DNA from: an uncultured Arenicella sp.
GTDB taxonomy: Bacteria; Pseudomonadota; Gammaproteobacteria; Arenicellales; Arenicellaceae
DNA length: 64,000 bases
Reading direction: 5' to 3'
NCBI GenBank assembly: GCA_938045295.1
Contig: CALINO010000073.1
Coordinates: 1-64,000 of the forward strand
In this document: positions 36,855-46,732 of the stretch, piece after piece
Position numbering within the stretch: the stretch's first letter is position 1
Layout of the letters: every line of letters starts with the position of its first letter
Position numbers and translations under genes: made by a program
The notes under the pieces: generated by a model
What the model was told of the DNA's origin: nothing
Databases searched by the model: none
What the model saw: only the letters and a program-made list of their open reading frames with translations

Positions 36855-39440
36855 TTAATTCAGTGCCGATTTTTGAAAAACCAATTCCCCCTTTTCCACG
36901 ACCACCGTCACCACGTCACCACTGCCGAACTCCGAGCTTAACAATTTTTGCGCCAACGGGTTCTCAAGCAACTCTTGAATACTGCGCTTTAATGGCCGAG
37001 CGCCATAAACAGGGTCGAAACCGGCTTCACCAATTAAGTCCAAAGCTTGGACACTGATGTCCAAGGTAATGTTTTGCTGAGCCAAGCGCTTTTTCAGTAT
37101 GGCAACTTGAATATTGGCAATTGAACGCACATGCTCCTTGCCTAAGGCATGAAATACCACGATGTCATCAACACGGTTAATAAACTCTGGCCGAAAATGC
37201 TGAGTAACACTTTCCATAACCAAGTCTTTCATTGACTGATAGTCACCCTCATGACCGTGAACTCTGGCCGAGCCTAAGTTCGAAGTCATAATGATCACGC
37301 AATTTTTAAAGTCCACGGTTCGCCCTTGTCCGTCAGTCAGACGACCGTCATCTAATACTTGCAAGAGTATGTTGAACACATCGGGGTGGGCTTTCTCCAC
37401 TTCGTCTAGCAAAATCACCGAATACGGCTTTCGACGCACCGCTTCAGTTAAATAGCCGCCTTCTTCATACCCCACATAACCTGGAGGAGCTCCCACCAAC
37501 CTGGCCACAGAATGTTTTTCCATAAACTCAGACATATCAATGCGCACCATGGCGTCATCGGTATCAAACATAAACTCAGCCAAAGCTTTGGTCAGCTCGG
37601 TTTTCCCCACGCCAGTTGGCCCTAAAAAGAGGAACGAGCCCGACGGGCGGTTAGGGTCAGAAAGCCCAGCGCGCGAACGGCGAATTGCATCGGCCACCGC
37701 GCTAATGGCTTGATCTTGGCCAATAACTCGACGATGCAAGCGGTCTTCCATTTTCAATAATTTTTCGCGCTCGCCTTCGAGCATTTTATTCACCGGTATT
37801 CCGGTCCAATGTGCCACCACTTCGGCAATTTCTTCGTCGGTCACATTAGTGCGCAACAGTTTATTTTCGGTGCCATCTAATTCATTGCGCTGGGCTTGCT
37901 GCAACTGAGACTCTAAGTCTGGAATAATCGAGTATTGCAGTTCCGACATTTTGGCTAAATTACCAGCACGCTTGGCCACTTCCATTTCAATGCGAGCGGC
38001 CTCTAATTCTTCTTTAATGTGTTGCGCGCCATGCACCGCTGACTTTTCAGCCATCCAAATTTCATTAAGCTCGGCGTACTCATGCTCCAACGCTTTGATT
38101 TCATCTTCCAAATCGGTTAATCGCTTCTTAGACGCTTGGTCGCTCTCTTTTTGCAGTGCTTCGCGCTCAATTTTTCGGCGAATGATTTGCCGATCGAGCT
38201 TATCCATAGACTCAGGTTTAGAGTCTATTTCCATGCGAATACGACTCGCGGCTTCGTCAATCAAATCAATCGCTTTATCGGGCAAATTACGGTCCGTAAT
38301 GTAACGATGCGATAAGGTCGCGGCAGAAATAATCGCGGGGTCAGTAATATCCACGCCGTGATGCACTTCGTACTTTTCTTTTAAGCCTCGCAAAATGGCT
38401 ATGGTGTCTTCCACACTGGGCTCATCCACGACGATTTTTTGAAAGCGCCGCTCAAGTGCGGCGTCTTTTTCAATAAACTGGCGATACTCATCTAAGGTGG
38501 TGGCGCCCACGCAATGCAATTCGCCTCGAGCCAGTGCGGGTTTCAGCATATTGCCCGCGTCCATTGCTCCTTCGGCCTTGCCCGCGCCAACCATGGTATG
38601 CAATTCATCAATAAACAAAATGATTTGCCCTTCTTGTTTTGACAAATCTTTCAATACCGCTTTTAACCGCTCTTCAAACTCACCCCTAAATTTAGCACCG
38701 GCAATCAAGGCACCCAGATCTAGCGATAATAAGCGCTTGTTCTTGATTCCTTCAGGCACTTCGCCGTTCACAATACGTTGCGCCAAGCCTTCAACGATGG
38801 CGGTTTTACCCACCCCCGGCTCGCCGATTAGCACCGGGTTATTCTTAGTTCGACGTTGCAATACTTGCACCGTGCGTCGAATTTCATCGTCACGCCCAAT
38901 GACTGGATCTAACTTGCCTTGCTCAGCGCGTGCGGTCACGTCAATGGTGTATTTTTCTAACGCTTGCATTTGATCTTCCGCGTTGGCGTCGTTCATGCTT
39001 TCACCGCCGCGCACGTCTTCAACCGCTTTCGTTAATGCTTCTTTAGTGGCACCCGCCTCTCTTAATAATTGGCCAGCGGAGTCTTTATCAACGACTAATG
39101 CCAATAGAAATAAGTCGCTGGAGATAAACGAATCACCACGCTGCTGAGCCAATTTATCGGCCACGTTCACTATGCGCCCAGTTTGCTGCGACAGGTGTAC
39201 TTCACCAGCCTGGCCTTGCACTTGCGCCAATGCCGCTAGCGCATCGTTAAGCTTTTCCAGTAATGCTTTTTCAGCCACGCCCACACGGGCTAATAATGGG
39301 CGCACACTGCCGCCGTCTTGCTGGTGCATGGCGTACAGCACGTGCAGCGGCTCTATAAATTGATGATCTCGGCCAACCGCCAAACTTTGTGCGTCGGCCA
39401 AAGCCAATTGAAATTTAGAAGTTAATTTATCCATTCTCAT
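36855..39440 (-). CDS. clpB: ATP-dependent disaggregase ClpB
   Basis: ClpB is a hexameric AAA+ machine that, with DnaK, pulls apart aggregated proteins after heat stress. The 861-residue protein has an N domain starting [21 protein letters not shown], the first AAA+ module with Walker [14 protein letters not shown] (about 206-218), the coiled-coil M domain (about 405-525, AHEYAEL-like helices), and the second AAA+ module with [12 protein letters not shown] (about 607-618). AGAGGTG precedes the ATG, and a sigma-32-like promoter lies about 40 bases upstream. It is the first gene of the long minus-strand series. Confidence 0.97.
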   Translation of the reverse strand: MRMDKLTSKFQLALADAQSLAVGRDHQFIEPLHVLYAMHQQDGGSVRPLLARVGVAEKALLEKLNDALAALAQVQGQAGEVHLSQQTGRIVNVADKLAQQRGDSFISSDLFLLALVVDKDSAGQLLREAGATKEALTKAVEDVRGGESMNDANAEDQMQALEKYTIDVTARAEQGKLDPVIGRDDEIRRTVQVLQRRTKNNPVLIGEPGVGKTAIVEGLAQRIVNGEVPEGIKNKRLLSLDLGALIAGAKFRGEFEERLKAVLKDLSKQEGQIILFIDELHTMVGAGKAEGAMDAGNMLKPALARGELHCVGATTLDEYRQFIEKDAALERRFQKIVVDEPSVEDTIAILRGLKEKYEVHHGVDITDPAIISAATLSHRYITDRNLPDKAIDLIDEAASRIRMEIDSKPESMDKLDRQIIRRKIEREALQKESDQASKKRLTDLEDEIKALEHEYAELNEIWMAEKSAVHGAQHIKEELEAARIEMEVAKRAGNLAKMSELQYSIIPDLESQLQQAQRNELDGTENKLLRTNVTDEEIAEVVAHWTGIPVNKMLEGEREKLLKMEDRLHRRVIGQDQAISAVADAIRRSRAGLSDPNRPSGSFLFLGPTGVGKTELTKALAEFMFDTDDAMVRIDMSEFMEKHSVARLVGAPPGYVGYEEGGYLTEAVRRKPYSVILLDEVEKAHPDVFNILLQVLDDGRLTDGQGRTVDFKNCVIIMTSNLGSARVHGHEGDYQSMKDLVMESVTQHFRPEFINRVDDIVVFHALGKEHVRSIANIQVAILKKRLAQQNITLDISVQALDLIGEAGFDPVYGARPLKRSIQELLENPLAQKLLSSEFGSGDVVTVVVEKGELVFQKSALN

Positions 39441-39477
39441 GATGGCACCTCTGATTTGAAACTCTACTATTATTGTA

Positions 39478-39506
39478 TATGTGGGTTCGCCTAAGCAGAA
39501 TACAAG
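39478..39506 (-). promoter_or_regulatory. Sigma-32-like heat-shock promoter for clpB
   Basis: On the minus strand CTTGTAT (39500-39506) is followed after 14 bases by CCCACATA (39478-39485), close to the sigma-32 consensus CTTGAAA and CCCCATNT with usual spacing. It ends about 38 bases before the clpB ATG, and clpB is a well-known sigma-32 gene, which makes the match more believable. Confidence 0.65.
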
Positions 39507-39607
39507 AGAGCCATTTCTTCACGCGGCGCGGCACGCTTCAATGGTGTTGAGGCGCGTCCATTTCTGGTATGCTATTTTTTAATAAGACGTAAATTTTTGA
39601 GGCCATT

Positions 39608-40468
39608 ATGGAGCACACTTTACCCAGTAAAAAAGTCATTAAACGCTTAGTCAAAAACTGCTTACGTGAAGACATAGGCTCTGGCGATGTTACCGCCCGA
39701 CTGACTCCGCGAGACAGCATTATTGACGGCAAAATCATCAGTCGAGAACGCGGCGTGATTTGCGGCGTAGCTTGGGTTGATGAAGTGTTTCGCCAAGTCG
39801 GCAAACGCCACAAAGCTAAGATTGACATTGATTGGCGAGTGAAAGACGGTGACATCGTTAAGGCCGGTGCCACCCTATGCCGCTTCGAAGGCTTAGCGCA
39901 CCCGATTCTGTCAGGCGAAAGGACGGCACTCAATATTATGCAAACGCTGTCTGGAACCGCCACCATTACCCGCCAATACGCCGACGCTATTGCGCACACC
40001 AAGGCTCGATTGCTTGACACTCGAAAGACACTGCCCATGCTACGAGAAGCGCAAAAATACGCGGTACTGTGCGGCGGTGGCGTGAATCACCGCATGGGGC
40101 TTTACGACGGCATTATCATTAAAGAAAACCACCTACGCAGCGGTAAGAGCTTAGAACGTATCGTGGCCGACGCCATCACTTCAATGCCCGAAGGCGCATT
40201 GGTAGAACTGGAAGTGGAAACCATTGAAGAGCTTGAACGCGGCTTATTAGCCGGAGCAAAGCGCATTATGTTGGATGACTTTAGTTTAGAAGACATGCGC
40301 GAAGCGGTGGCCATCACCGGAGAGCAGGCTGACTTAGAAGCATCGGGTGGTATTAACTTAGACACCATTGCCACCATTGCCGAAACCGGCGTGGATTTCA
40401 TTTCTTCCGGCTCGATCACCAAACACGTGACCGCATTGGATTTATCCATGCTGTTTGATTACCGCTAA
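39608..40468 (+). CDS. nadC: Nicotinate-nucleotide pyrophosphorylase (carboxylating)
   Basis: NadC makes nicotinate mononucleotide from quinolinate and PRPP in NAD synthesis. The 286-residue protein has EDIGSGDVTARL (about 17-28), LSGERTALNIMQTLSGTATITRQY as pieces (ERTALNIMQ, LSGTAT, about 99-120), DTRKTLPMLREAQKYAVLCGGGVNHRMGLYDGIIIKENH (DTRKTLP, HRMGLYDG, about 137-175) and EVETIEE with the catalytic acid (about 202). GAGG lies six bases before the ATG. It diverges from clpB. Confidence 0.96.
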   Translation: MEHTLPSKKVIKRLVKNCLREDIGSGDVTARLTPRDSIIDGKIISRERGVICGVAWVDEVFRQVGKRHKAKIDIDWRVKDGDIVKAGATLCRFEGLAHPILSGERTALNIMQTLSGTATITRQYADAIAHTKARLLDTRKTLPMLREAQKYAVLCGGGVNHRMGLYDGIIIKENHLRSGKSLERIVADAITSMPEGALVELEVETIEELERGLLAGAKRIMLDDFSLEDMREAVAITGEQADLEASGGINLDTIATIAETGVDFISSGSITKHVTALDLSMLFDYR

Positions 40469-40491
40469 CAGCCAATCGCAACATTGTTGAC

Positions 40492-40523
40492 AGCCGCAGT
40501 TAGTGTATTTTTTAACTGCGGCT
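40492..40523. terminator. Terminator-like hairpin between nadC and the convergent oxidoreductase gene
   Basis: AGCCGCAGTTA (40492-40502) pairs exactly with TAACTGCGGCT (40513-40523) around a ten-base T-rich loop. It stands between two convergent genes. There is no T-run after the stem, so strength is unclear. Confidence 0.6.
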
Positions 40524-40552
40524 TAACGACCCTTATTTCATCTCAAGATCTC

Positions 40553-41500
40553 TTAATATTCAAAGGCAACCGTCTCCTGCCGGTCTCCAAGCAAGAAAGC
40601 GTCTGCCACCAGCTTTAGTGGCTCAAGGTCAATTTGGCTTTGCCGTGACGTAATCACATTCGCGAAAATATCGTAAATGGCCTCATACTCACCGTGTTCA
40701 GAAGCGTCTGGCACCGCGACAACGTTATCGTCCACCATTAATTGAGCGCCACCGTGAGTTAGGGTCAGGCGCTTATGCTTACCCACCACTTCGATTGCCC
40801 ACTCTTCATCGCCAGTCACACGCCAGTCAAAGACGCCGGTGATAGGTAAACCACTCTCGGTTTTAAATTCTATGTCGGCTGCAATTGGGGCCGCTTTATT
40901 AACCGGAAACAACAGGCTGGCTTTATTAACATAGAACGCTTCAGGCAATATGTGAGTCAAAATTGATAAGCCGTTAATGCCCGGGTCAAATACCCCCAAA
41001 CCGCCCGCTTGCCATATCCACTCTTGACCTGGGTGCCATTTTTTCACGTTCTCTTTCCAACGTATTTCAATACTGGCAATATCGGCCGCCATTTCAGCCA
41101 ATAAAGATTTAGCCTGCTTAACCGCAGCCCCGTGACGTGAGTGCCACGTTGTGTATAAGCAACAACCGTTTTTTTGCGCCAACCGCGCTAATTGCTCCAC
41201 CTCACACACAGTGGCACCCGGTGGCTTTTCTAACAACACGTCCACGCCTTGATTGAGCGCATAACGCGCGGCAGAAAACCGATATTGAGGAGGCATGCAT
41301 AATGACACTGCGTCGATTTGCGGCTCTGATTGCAATAATGTGTCGATACTTTGGTATGATTTAATGCCATCAATCGTATTGTTGCGGCTGGCCGTCGCCA
41401 CAAGCTCATACCGACCCGACTTCGTAATAGACGGAAGGTGCTGATCTTGCACAATTTTGCCAATACCCACGATGGCAATGTTTATTTTTGAGTTAGTCAT
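40553..41500 (-). CDS. Gfo/Idh/MocA oxidoreductase, D-galactose 1-dehydrogenase-like
   Basis: The 315-residue protein has an N-terminal Rossmann fold (IAIVGIGKIVQDQHLPSI, about 8-25), the family's EKPP motif (LLEKPPGATVCEVEQL, about 93-108) and a second domain with KWHPGQEWIWQAGGLGVFDPGINGLSILTHILPE (WIWQAGGLGVFDPGIN, about 164-179). From memory this layout, including KWHPGQxWIW, is that of the Pseudomonas galactose 1-dehydrogenase, which oxidises galactose, L-arabinose or related sugars to lactones. No sugar-catabolic partner genes lie near it, so the true substrate may differ. It diverges from maf. Confidence 0.82.
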   Translation of the reverse strand: MTNSKINIAIVGIGKIVQDQHLPSITKSGRYELVATASRNNTIDGIKSYQSIDTLLQSEPQIDAVSLCMPPQYRFSAARYALNQGVDVLLEKPPGATVCEVEQLARLAQKNGCCLYTTWHSRHGAAVKQAKSLLAEMAADIASIEIRWKENVKKWHPGQEWIWQAGGLGVFDPGINGLSILTHILPEAFYVNKASLLFPVNKAAPIAADIEFKTESGLPITGVFDWRVTGDEEWAIEVVGKHKRLTLTHGGAQLMVDDNVVAVPDASEHGEYEAIYDIFANVITSRQSQIDLEPLKLVADAFLLGDRQETVAFEY

Positions 41501-41684
41501 AATGCGCTAAACCTTGTACATTGTTATGAAAATCATTATACATCAGATTTATCATATAAATAAACATTCCTCTAATTTGCCCCCTCATTTAGGCAAATAT
41601 CACCATAACCGATTACATTAACAGGCTCACTTTTAAACAAGTGCGTTACAATAGGCTTTTGTAATTTTTCACTCATTTATCGTC

Positions 41685-42275
41685 ATGCCTAACCCTAAAT
41701 TAATCTTGGGCTCGTCTTCGCCGTTTCGTAAAGAACTGCTGGCAAGACTAATGGTGCCTTTCGACACGTGCAGCCCTGACATTGATGAAACGCCCTTAGA
41801 GGGCGAAAGCCCGATTGAATTGGTGCAACGCTTAGCGATAGAAAAAGCCAAAGAAGTGGCCAAAACACACCCAAAGGCGCTGATCATTGGCTCAGATCAA
41901 GTGGCTTTGCATGGCGACAAAATTGTCGGCAAGCCCCAAGATCACCAACGAGCGGTTGAGCAGTTAAAGCAAGCGTCTGGCAAAAAGATCGATTTGTTCA
42001 CCGGCTTAGCCTTGTTCAATGCCAATACCGGTAACTTGCATTCAGAAGTGGTGCCGTTTTCAGTACACTTTAAAACGTTGACTGAGCGCACCATTGAACA
42101 CTATTTACGCAAAGAAAAACCGTATAACTGTGCCGGCAGCGTCAAATCTGAAGGCTTAGGCGTGGCCTTGTTTGAGCGCTTTGATGGCGATGACCCCAGC
42201 GCATTAATCGGCCTGCCATTAATTCGCTTGGTATCGATGTTAGAACAAGAAAACTTTGACCTCTTCGACCACTGA
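41685..42275 (+). CDS. Maf-family nucleotide pyrophosphatase (YceF type)
   Basis: The 196-residue Maf protein hydrolyses modified nucleoside triphosphates; YceF-type members prefer 7-methyl-GTP. Signature blocks are LILGSSSPFRKELLARL (about 6-22), DIDETPLEGE (about 33-42), LIIGSDQVA (about 66-74), GKPQDHQRAVEQLKQASGK and KPYNCAGSVKSEGLG (about 145-159), in which CAGS is typical of the YceF branch. The upstream 184 bp is shared with the divergent oxidoreductase gene. In related genomes this gene lies beside sppA/rluC/rne, as it nearly does here. Confidence 0.93.
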   Translation: MPNPKLILGSSSPFRKELLARLMVPFDTCSPDIDETPLEGESPIELVQRLAIEKAKEVAKTHPKALIIGSDQVALHGDKIVGKPQDHQRAVEQLKQASGKKIDLFTGLALFNANTGNLHSEVVPFSVHFKTLTERTIEHYLRKEKPYNCAGSVKSEGLGVALFERFDGDDPSALIGLPLIRLVSMLEQENFDLFDH

Positions 42276-42314
42276 TTTTCATAAACCAAGATTACCTTGC
42301 TTTTATAAACGCGC

Positions 42315-43064
42315 ATGCTTGATCAAATCACCCCCGTCATTCTGACTTACAACGAAGCCCCCAATATTGGCCGCACTTTAAACGCCCTCACGTGGGCAGA
42401 GCGAGTTGTGGTTATGGACAGCTTTAGCGATGACGACACTCAAAAAATCTGCCAACAGTACCCTAATGTTGACTTTGTACAGCGTAAGTTTGACCAGCAT
42501 GCCAAGCAATGGAAAGCGGCCATTTCTCAAAACATCAGCACGCCCTGGATATTGGCGCTGGACGCCGATTACGTGGTCAGTGAGGCACTCACCAGCGAAC
42601 TCAAACAATTAAACCCTCGCCCCGAAATTGCTGGCTACCGAACCTCTTTTATATACAAAATTGACGGCACTGCCCTGCGTGGTGCGCTCTACCCTCCAGT
42701 AACAACACTGTACCGAGCACAAGGCGCTGACTATAAGCAAGACGGGCACACTCAACGCGTGCTTTTAAACGGCGAAATAGGCACATTAACCAGCAAAATT
42801 TTTCACGATGATCGAAAATCAGCCGCACGCTGGCATCAATCACAAAGAAATTACGCAAAAAAAGAAGCCGATAAAATCAAACACACTCGTTTCGTCGACA
42901 TGGGCATGAATGACAAAATACGTTTCTTAGGCTTAGGGCCGGTCATCGTCATCCCTTATACCTTATTGGCTAAAGGTGTGATGTTCGATGGGTGGGCAGG
43001 ATTAAAGTACACGTGGCAGCGATGCGTGGCTGAAGTTTACTTATTACGTGCTCGTTTTCGATGA
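42315..43064 (+). CDS. Glycosyltransferase family 2, WaaE/KdtX-like
   Basis: The 249-residue protein has a GT-A fold: PVILTYNEAPNIGRTLNAL (about 6-24), VVVMDSFSDDDT (about 31-42), QWKAAISQ and the metal-binding DADY in ILALDADYVVSEALTSEL (about 75-92). There are few hydrophobic segments apart from a possible membrane-associating stretch near the C terminus (PVIVIPYTLLAKGVMF). Such proteins add hexoses to lipopolysaccharide core or similar glycans. It follows maf by 39 bases and may be co-transcribed. The acceptor is unknown. Confidence 0.87.
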   Translation: MLDQITPVILTYNEAPNIGRTLNALTWAERVVVMDSFSDDDTQKICQQYPNVDFVQRKFDQHAKQWKAAISQNISTPWILALDADYVVSEALTSELKQLNPRPEIAGYRTSFIYKIDGTALRGALYPPVTTLYRAQGADYKQDGHTQRVLLNGEIGTLTSKIFHDDRKSAARWHQSQRNYAKKEADKIKHTRFVDMGMNDKIRFLGLGPVIVIPYTLLAKGVMFDGWAGLKYTWQRCVAEVYLLRARFR

Positions 43065-43160
43065 AATTTAAAAGTGTGCCAATCATTGCTGCACAAACTT
43101 TTGTAATAGACGCTACAATATAATCAATTGAATAAATAACGGGTACTGAACTCGGTTTCT

Positions 43161-44243
43161 ATGTTAAGCCTACTGATAGTCTTTTTTGTTCTCGCAATAT
43201 TTTTCTCTTTTCTGTGCTCACTCTGGGAAGCTGTATTGCTCAGCATCACCCCAACCTACGCGCGAATTCAACAGCAAGAAGGCTCAACGCTTGGGCAAAC
43301 ACTGCAAGATTTTAAAGAAAACATAGACAAACCGCTGGCCGCCATTCTTACGCTTAACACTATTGCGCACACAGTTGGGGCGATTGGCGTGGGCGAACAA
43401 GCCGCCGCCATTTGGTCTGAAAGTAACCCACTCATCACTCGCTTAGTGATCCCCGCGGCAATGACGCTGGCGGTATTAATACTCTCTGAAATTGTGCCTA
43501 AAACCATAGGCGCTCTTTACTGGAAAAGCTTAGTCAAGTTCACCGTGTCTTCGCTTCGCGTTTTAATGTTCCTGCTAGCGCCACTGGTTTGGATGGGGCA
43601 ACTGGTAACTAAGTCTTTGAAAAAAGACTCTGACGAACCAATTCTCACCCGCAATGACTTTCTAGCCATGACCGAACTGGGGGAAAAAGAAGGCGTATTT
43701 GAACCCAGTGAATCGCAAATGCTAGGCAGTATGCTTAACTTTAAAAGCATTGAAGTTAGCGACGTAATGACGCCTCGCACCGTGGTCAGTGCGACCACTG
43801 AAATACAGACAATCGCCGAATATTATGAAGGTCGGCAATCAAAAAATTTCTCCAGAATACCCACCTTCAAACAAGGCAATAAAGACCTTATTACTGGTTA
43901 TGTATTGAAGGTTGACGTCATCGAAGCTCTGCTCGCTGGCCGTGGCGAAGAACCCTTGAGTAATTTACGCCGAGACATTGTGGCCGTGAGTGAAACCTAC
44001 GCCATCACCGAGTTATTAAAAACACTCATCGAACGTAACGAACACATCGCGGTTGTACTGGACGAATTTGGCGGCATGGACGGCATCATCACCATGGAAG
44101 ACATTATCGAAACACTGCTTGGCATGGAAATCGTGGACGAAACCGACACCGATATAGACATGCGCATACTGGCCCAACGCCACCGAGAAAAACGCGCCAA
44201 AGCTTTAGGCGCGCTGGAAACTCAGGTAGCAGAAGAAGAGTGA
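43161..44243 (+). CDS. CNNM/HlyC-CorC family membrane protein with CBS domains
   Basis: The 360-residue protein has an N-terminal DUF21 membrane domain (about 1-160; segments around 1-25, 60-90, 95-120 and 130-150) with LWEAVLLSITPTY and LTLNTIAHTVGAIGVGE, then a tandem CBS pair: VSDVMTPRTVVSATT (about 199-213) and HIAVVLDEFGGMDGIITMEDIIETLLGMEI (VVLDEFGGMDGI, about 301-312). These proteins are linked to magnesium or cobalt efflux and lack the C-terminal CorC/HlyC domain here, ending soon after the CBS pair. It stands 97 bases after the glycosyltransferase. Confidence 0.9.
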   Translation: MLSLLIVFFVLAIFFSFLCSLWEAVLLSITPTYARIQQQEGSTLGQTLQDFKENIDKPLAAILTLNTIAHTVGAIGVGEQAAAIWSESNPLITRLVIPAAMTLAVLILSEIVPKTIGALYWKSLVKFTVSSLRVLMFLLAPLVWMGQLVTKSLKKDSDEPILTRNDFLAMTELGEKEGVFEPSESQMLGSMLNFKSIEVSDVMTPRTVVSATTEIQTIAEYYEGRQSKNFSRIPTFKQGNKDLITGYVLKVDVIEALLAGRGEEPLSNLRRDIVAVSETYAITELLKTLIERNEHIAVVLDEFGGMDGIITMEDIIETLLGMEIVDETDTDIDMRILAQRHREKRAKALGALETQVAEEE

Positions 44244-44265
44244 GACACTCATTTTTCAAAATTGA

Positions 44266-44598
44266 TTAGCTGTTTTGAAACAAAGATAAAAAATACCACA
44301 CAGCAGACCGAAAAAAAGACAGGGGGCAAAGGATTGCTTTAGCAAAAAAGCTAAACTCAGCTGAATACTTAAAGGCCCGATATACGTCTAGTTTTTCAAT
44401 TAATACGGTAAATGCCAAAATTAATACTGCGACCTTAAACCAAAATAAAGCACTTCGCTTCATAAACAGTTTTTCAGTTTCACAATCCGATCTTTTTACG
44501 CCAAATTCTATTGCTAGAAAACCGAAGTAACGAGGGTACTTATTTGCAAGGGTTAGCCCACCTATTATGATCGCCGTGATCAAAATTGAACTACTCAT
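44266..44598 (-). CDS. Small AT-rich membrane protein, hypothetical
   Basis: The 110-residue product has an N-terminal hydrophobic segment (ILITAIIIGGLTLA, about 5-18) and another around 47-66 (LFWFKVAVLILAFTVLIEKL), with an aromatic C terminus. It is not recognised. Composition is AT-rich compared with neighbours, as is the gene-poor strip around it. The ATG at 44598 is chosen over one 12 codons upstream because the protein there starts with an unlikely leader; neither has a clear ribosome-binding site. It might be a genuine small gene or a chance frame. Confidence 0.45.
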   Translation of the reverse strand: MSSSILITAIIIGGLTLANKYPRYFGFLAIEFGVKRSDCETEKLFMKRSALFWFKVAVLILAFTVLIEKLDVYRAFKYSAEFSFFAKAILCPLSFFRSAVWYFLSLFQNS

Positions 44599-44688
44599 AT
44601 TCGTAAAACCGTATAAACCTAGGACTCTTTTCAAAGCCCTAGATTTTTATTTACTTATTATAAATAGAGGTCTATCACTACTTCTCTA

Positions 44689-45660
44689 TTATTGGAAACT
44701 CACCGAGCCACCGAAAAAGTTAGTCAGTGTATTGCCAATGGAAACCCCTAAGTCTTTTGGAAATTGCTCCCAAAAGGTAGGGCGATAGGAATAGTCAACC
44801 ACGTTTTCTTGGCCGATTACTTCGCGAGCCACGTAATCCAAACCGCCGAACTCATCCACTAGGCCTAGCTCTTTAGCTTGTCGGCCACTCCAAAATAAGC
44901 CACTGAATAGATCCGGGTTATCTGCAAGCCGATCTCCGCGGCCGCGCTTAACCACATCGATAAACTCTTTATGCACAATGCCTAACATTTCGCGCGCATG
45001 CGCTTGTTGCTCGGCTTTGATCGGCAAGAATGGGTCTAAGATTGACTTGTTCTCGCCGGCAGTTAAAGAGCGGCGTTCTACACCCAATTTATCCATGGCA
45101 TCAACAAAGCCAAAGCTGTCCATGCGCACCCCGATTGAACCAACAATGGATGACGGGTTGGCGTAAATTTTGTTCGCGGCGGCGGCAATGTAATAACCGC
45201 CCGATGCGCACACATCAGCAACTACAACGTATAACTTCTTATCGTCGTACTCTTCTTGCAAGCGTGTGATCTCACGATTAATTTCATCCGACTGCACCGG
45301 CGACCCGCCCGGGCTGTTGATTCGTAGCACCACACCTTTCGAATTACTGGCTTCGAAGGCTCTGCGTAAACTTTGATTGATCTGCCCTGCCGACACCTGA
45401 TTTAACGCGATAACCCCATTAAGCTCTACCAATGCGGTATGAGCCTGGCCGGCACCGGCAAACCCTTTTTGGTTCGAGCTGATGCTCATCACACCAATCA
45501 CATACACAACAAATAAGGCCAATAGCGCAAAACGAAAAATGCGACGCCATTTGCGGTCTTTCATGTAGTCAACGGCAAGCCGCTCCAACACCTCATTAGA
45601 CGTTACTGGTGCTTTATTGCTGCCAGGAAGGGCGCCGTTACTTTTTTTCTTACCAAACAT
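44689..45660 (-). CDS. sppA: Signal peptide peptidase SppA (S49 family)
   Basis: The 323-residue protein is the short, single-domain form of SppA. One membrane anchor lies at about 41-59 (FRFALLALFVVYVIGVMSI); the catalytic domain then faces the periplasm. RINSPGGSPVQSDEI (about 113-127), the nucleophile Ser in CASGGYYIAAAA (about 150-161) and the general-base Lys in LTAGENKSILDPF (about 199-211) are visible. It degrades cleaved signal peptides in the membrane. It is the last of a minus-strand group (rluC, HAD, Rieske, sppA), as in many gammaproteobacteria. Confidence 0.92.
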   Translation of the reverse strand: MFGKKKSNGALPGSNKAPVTSNEVLERLAVDYMKDRKWRRIFRFALLALFVVYVIGVMSISSNQKGFAGAGQAHTALVELNGVIALNQVSAGQINQSLRRAFEASNSKGVVLRINSPGGSPVQSDEINREITRLQEEYDDKKLYVVVADVCASGGYYIAAAANKIYANPSSIVGSIGVRMDSFGFVDAMDKLGVERRSLTAGENKSILDPFLPIKAEQQAHAREMLGIVHKEFIDVVKRGRGDRLADNPDLFSGLFWSGRQAKELGLVDEFGGLDYVAREVIGQENVVDYSYRPTFWEQFPKDLGVSIGNTLTNFFGGSVSFQ

Positions 45661-45696
45661 AAAATTCCCCTAAAAAATAAATAAATCGTTTGCGGA

Positions 45697-46071
45697 CTAC
45701 TTTTTAACAAACAATTGATAGCCGTCGGCGGCTAGCTCAATCTGGTTATTGTTCACAATAATATCTATGGGTTCAAGCCCCACACCGTAACACGGCCCGC
45801 CCAAACAAGCGCCGGTGTCTGGTGCATATTCCGCTCCGTGGGTGGCACAGATTAACGTCTGGCCATCATCAGCAAAAAATTCGCCCGGCATGTAGTCGAG
45901 CTGCACGGCAATATGACCACAGCGATTCATATAAGCGAAATACTGGCCATCAAAACACACCGCAAAGGCAGGAATGGTTTCACCCTTGCTATTAATAACA
46001 TCAAACCGTAAGCCTTTGCCGCCTTCGTCCAGTTCGCTGGTGAGGCCGATAATGCGATCCGAATTAGCCAT
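45697..46071 (-). CDS. Rieske 2Fe-2S protein
   Basis: The 124-residue protein has both halves of the Rieske cluster site: C-x-H in MNRCGHIAVQLDYMP (about 45-59) and C-x2-H in LICATHGAEYAPDTGACLGGPC (about 72-93). The length suits a stand-alone ferredoxin-type Rieske protein. The ATG is preceded by AAGG at four bases, and the first codons overlap the end of the HAD gene (8 bases), so translation is coupled. In Pseudomonas a similar small Rieske gene sits in the rluC/HAD/sppA neighbourhood. The electron acceptor is unknown. Confidence 0.9.
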   Translation of the reverse strand: MANSDRIIGLTSELDEGGKGLRFDVINSKGETIPAFAVCFDGQYFAYMNRCGHIAVQLDYMPGEFFADDGQTLICATHGAEYAPDTGACLGGPCYGVGLEPIDIIVNNNQIELAADGYQLFVKK

Positions 46072-46732
46072 GCGCCTTCTCCACGCGACCATCTAGCAAC
46101 CAAGCGAACATATCATTCGCACTGTGTTGTACCGTGATGGCCTTACTGTTGTACAAGGTTTCTTCAGTATGCGCGCCGTAGCTCACGCCCAATGCATCCA
46201 TGCTTGCGTTCGCCGCCATGTCCATGTCGTACGATGTGTCCCCCACCATAATGGCTTTAGACACATCAATGGCGGTGAAGTCGAGAATTTCATGCAACAT
46301 TTGTGGGTTTGGCTTGTTATGAGTCTCATCCGCACAACGAGTCACGGTAAAGTGAGAAGCAATGCTCAAGTTAGCAAACACTCGATCCAAACCAACTCGT
46401 GACTTTCCAGTGGCGACCGCCAACATAACGCCAGCGTCATCTAATTTCTTTAAACCTTGCTCAATGCCGCCAAACAAGCCTTGCTCGGTGTTGTCAGCCG
46501 TAACAAAATGATAACGATAACGCTCTAAAACGGCGTCATGTTCGGCTTCTTTGGCGTGCGGAAATAAAATTTGCATGCAATCACGCAAGCCTAAGCCAAT
46601 AATATTTTTAGCCTGTTCAATGGTGGGCTCTTGCAAGCCCACATCGCGTGCCGAAGCGCGCATGCAGTTGGCTATTTTAAGGGTGGAATCCATCACGGTT
46701 CCATCCCAATCGAAAATCACGAGTTGATACAT
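46064..46732 (-). CDS. HAD-superfamily phosphatase, phosphoglycolate-phosphatase-like
   Basis: The 222-residue protein has motif I FDWDGTVMDST (about 7-17), motif II Thr/Ser region AVATGKSRVGLDRV (about 104-117), the Lys in TRCADETHNKPNPQML (about 133-148) and motif III MVGDTSYDMDMAANA (about 165-179). The cap domain is the alpha-helical type of the Gph/YjjG group. Its start lies within the rluC stop region, with a 16-base overlap, and its stop lies within the Rieske gene start. The substrate is not known. Confidence 0.92.
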   Translation of the reverse strand: MYQLVIFDWDGTVMDSTLKIANCMRASARDVGLQEPTIEQAKNIIGLGLRDCMQILFPHAKEAEHDAVLERYRYHFVTADNTEQGLFGGIEQGLKKLDDAGVMLAVATGKSRVGLDRVFANLSIASHFTVTRCADETHNKPNPQMLHEILDFTAIDVSKAIMVGDTSYDMDMAANASMDALGVSYGAHTEETLYNSKAITVQHSANDMFAWLLDGRVEKAHG

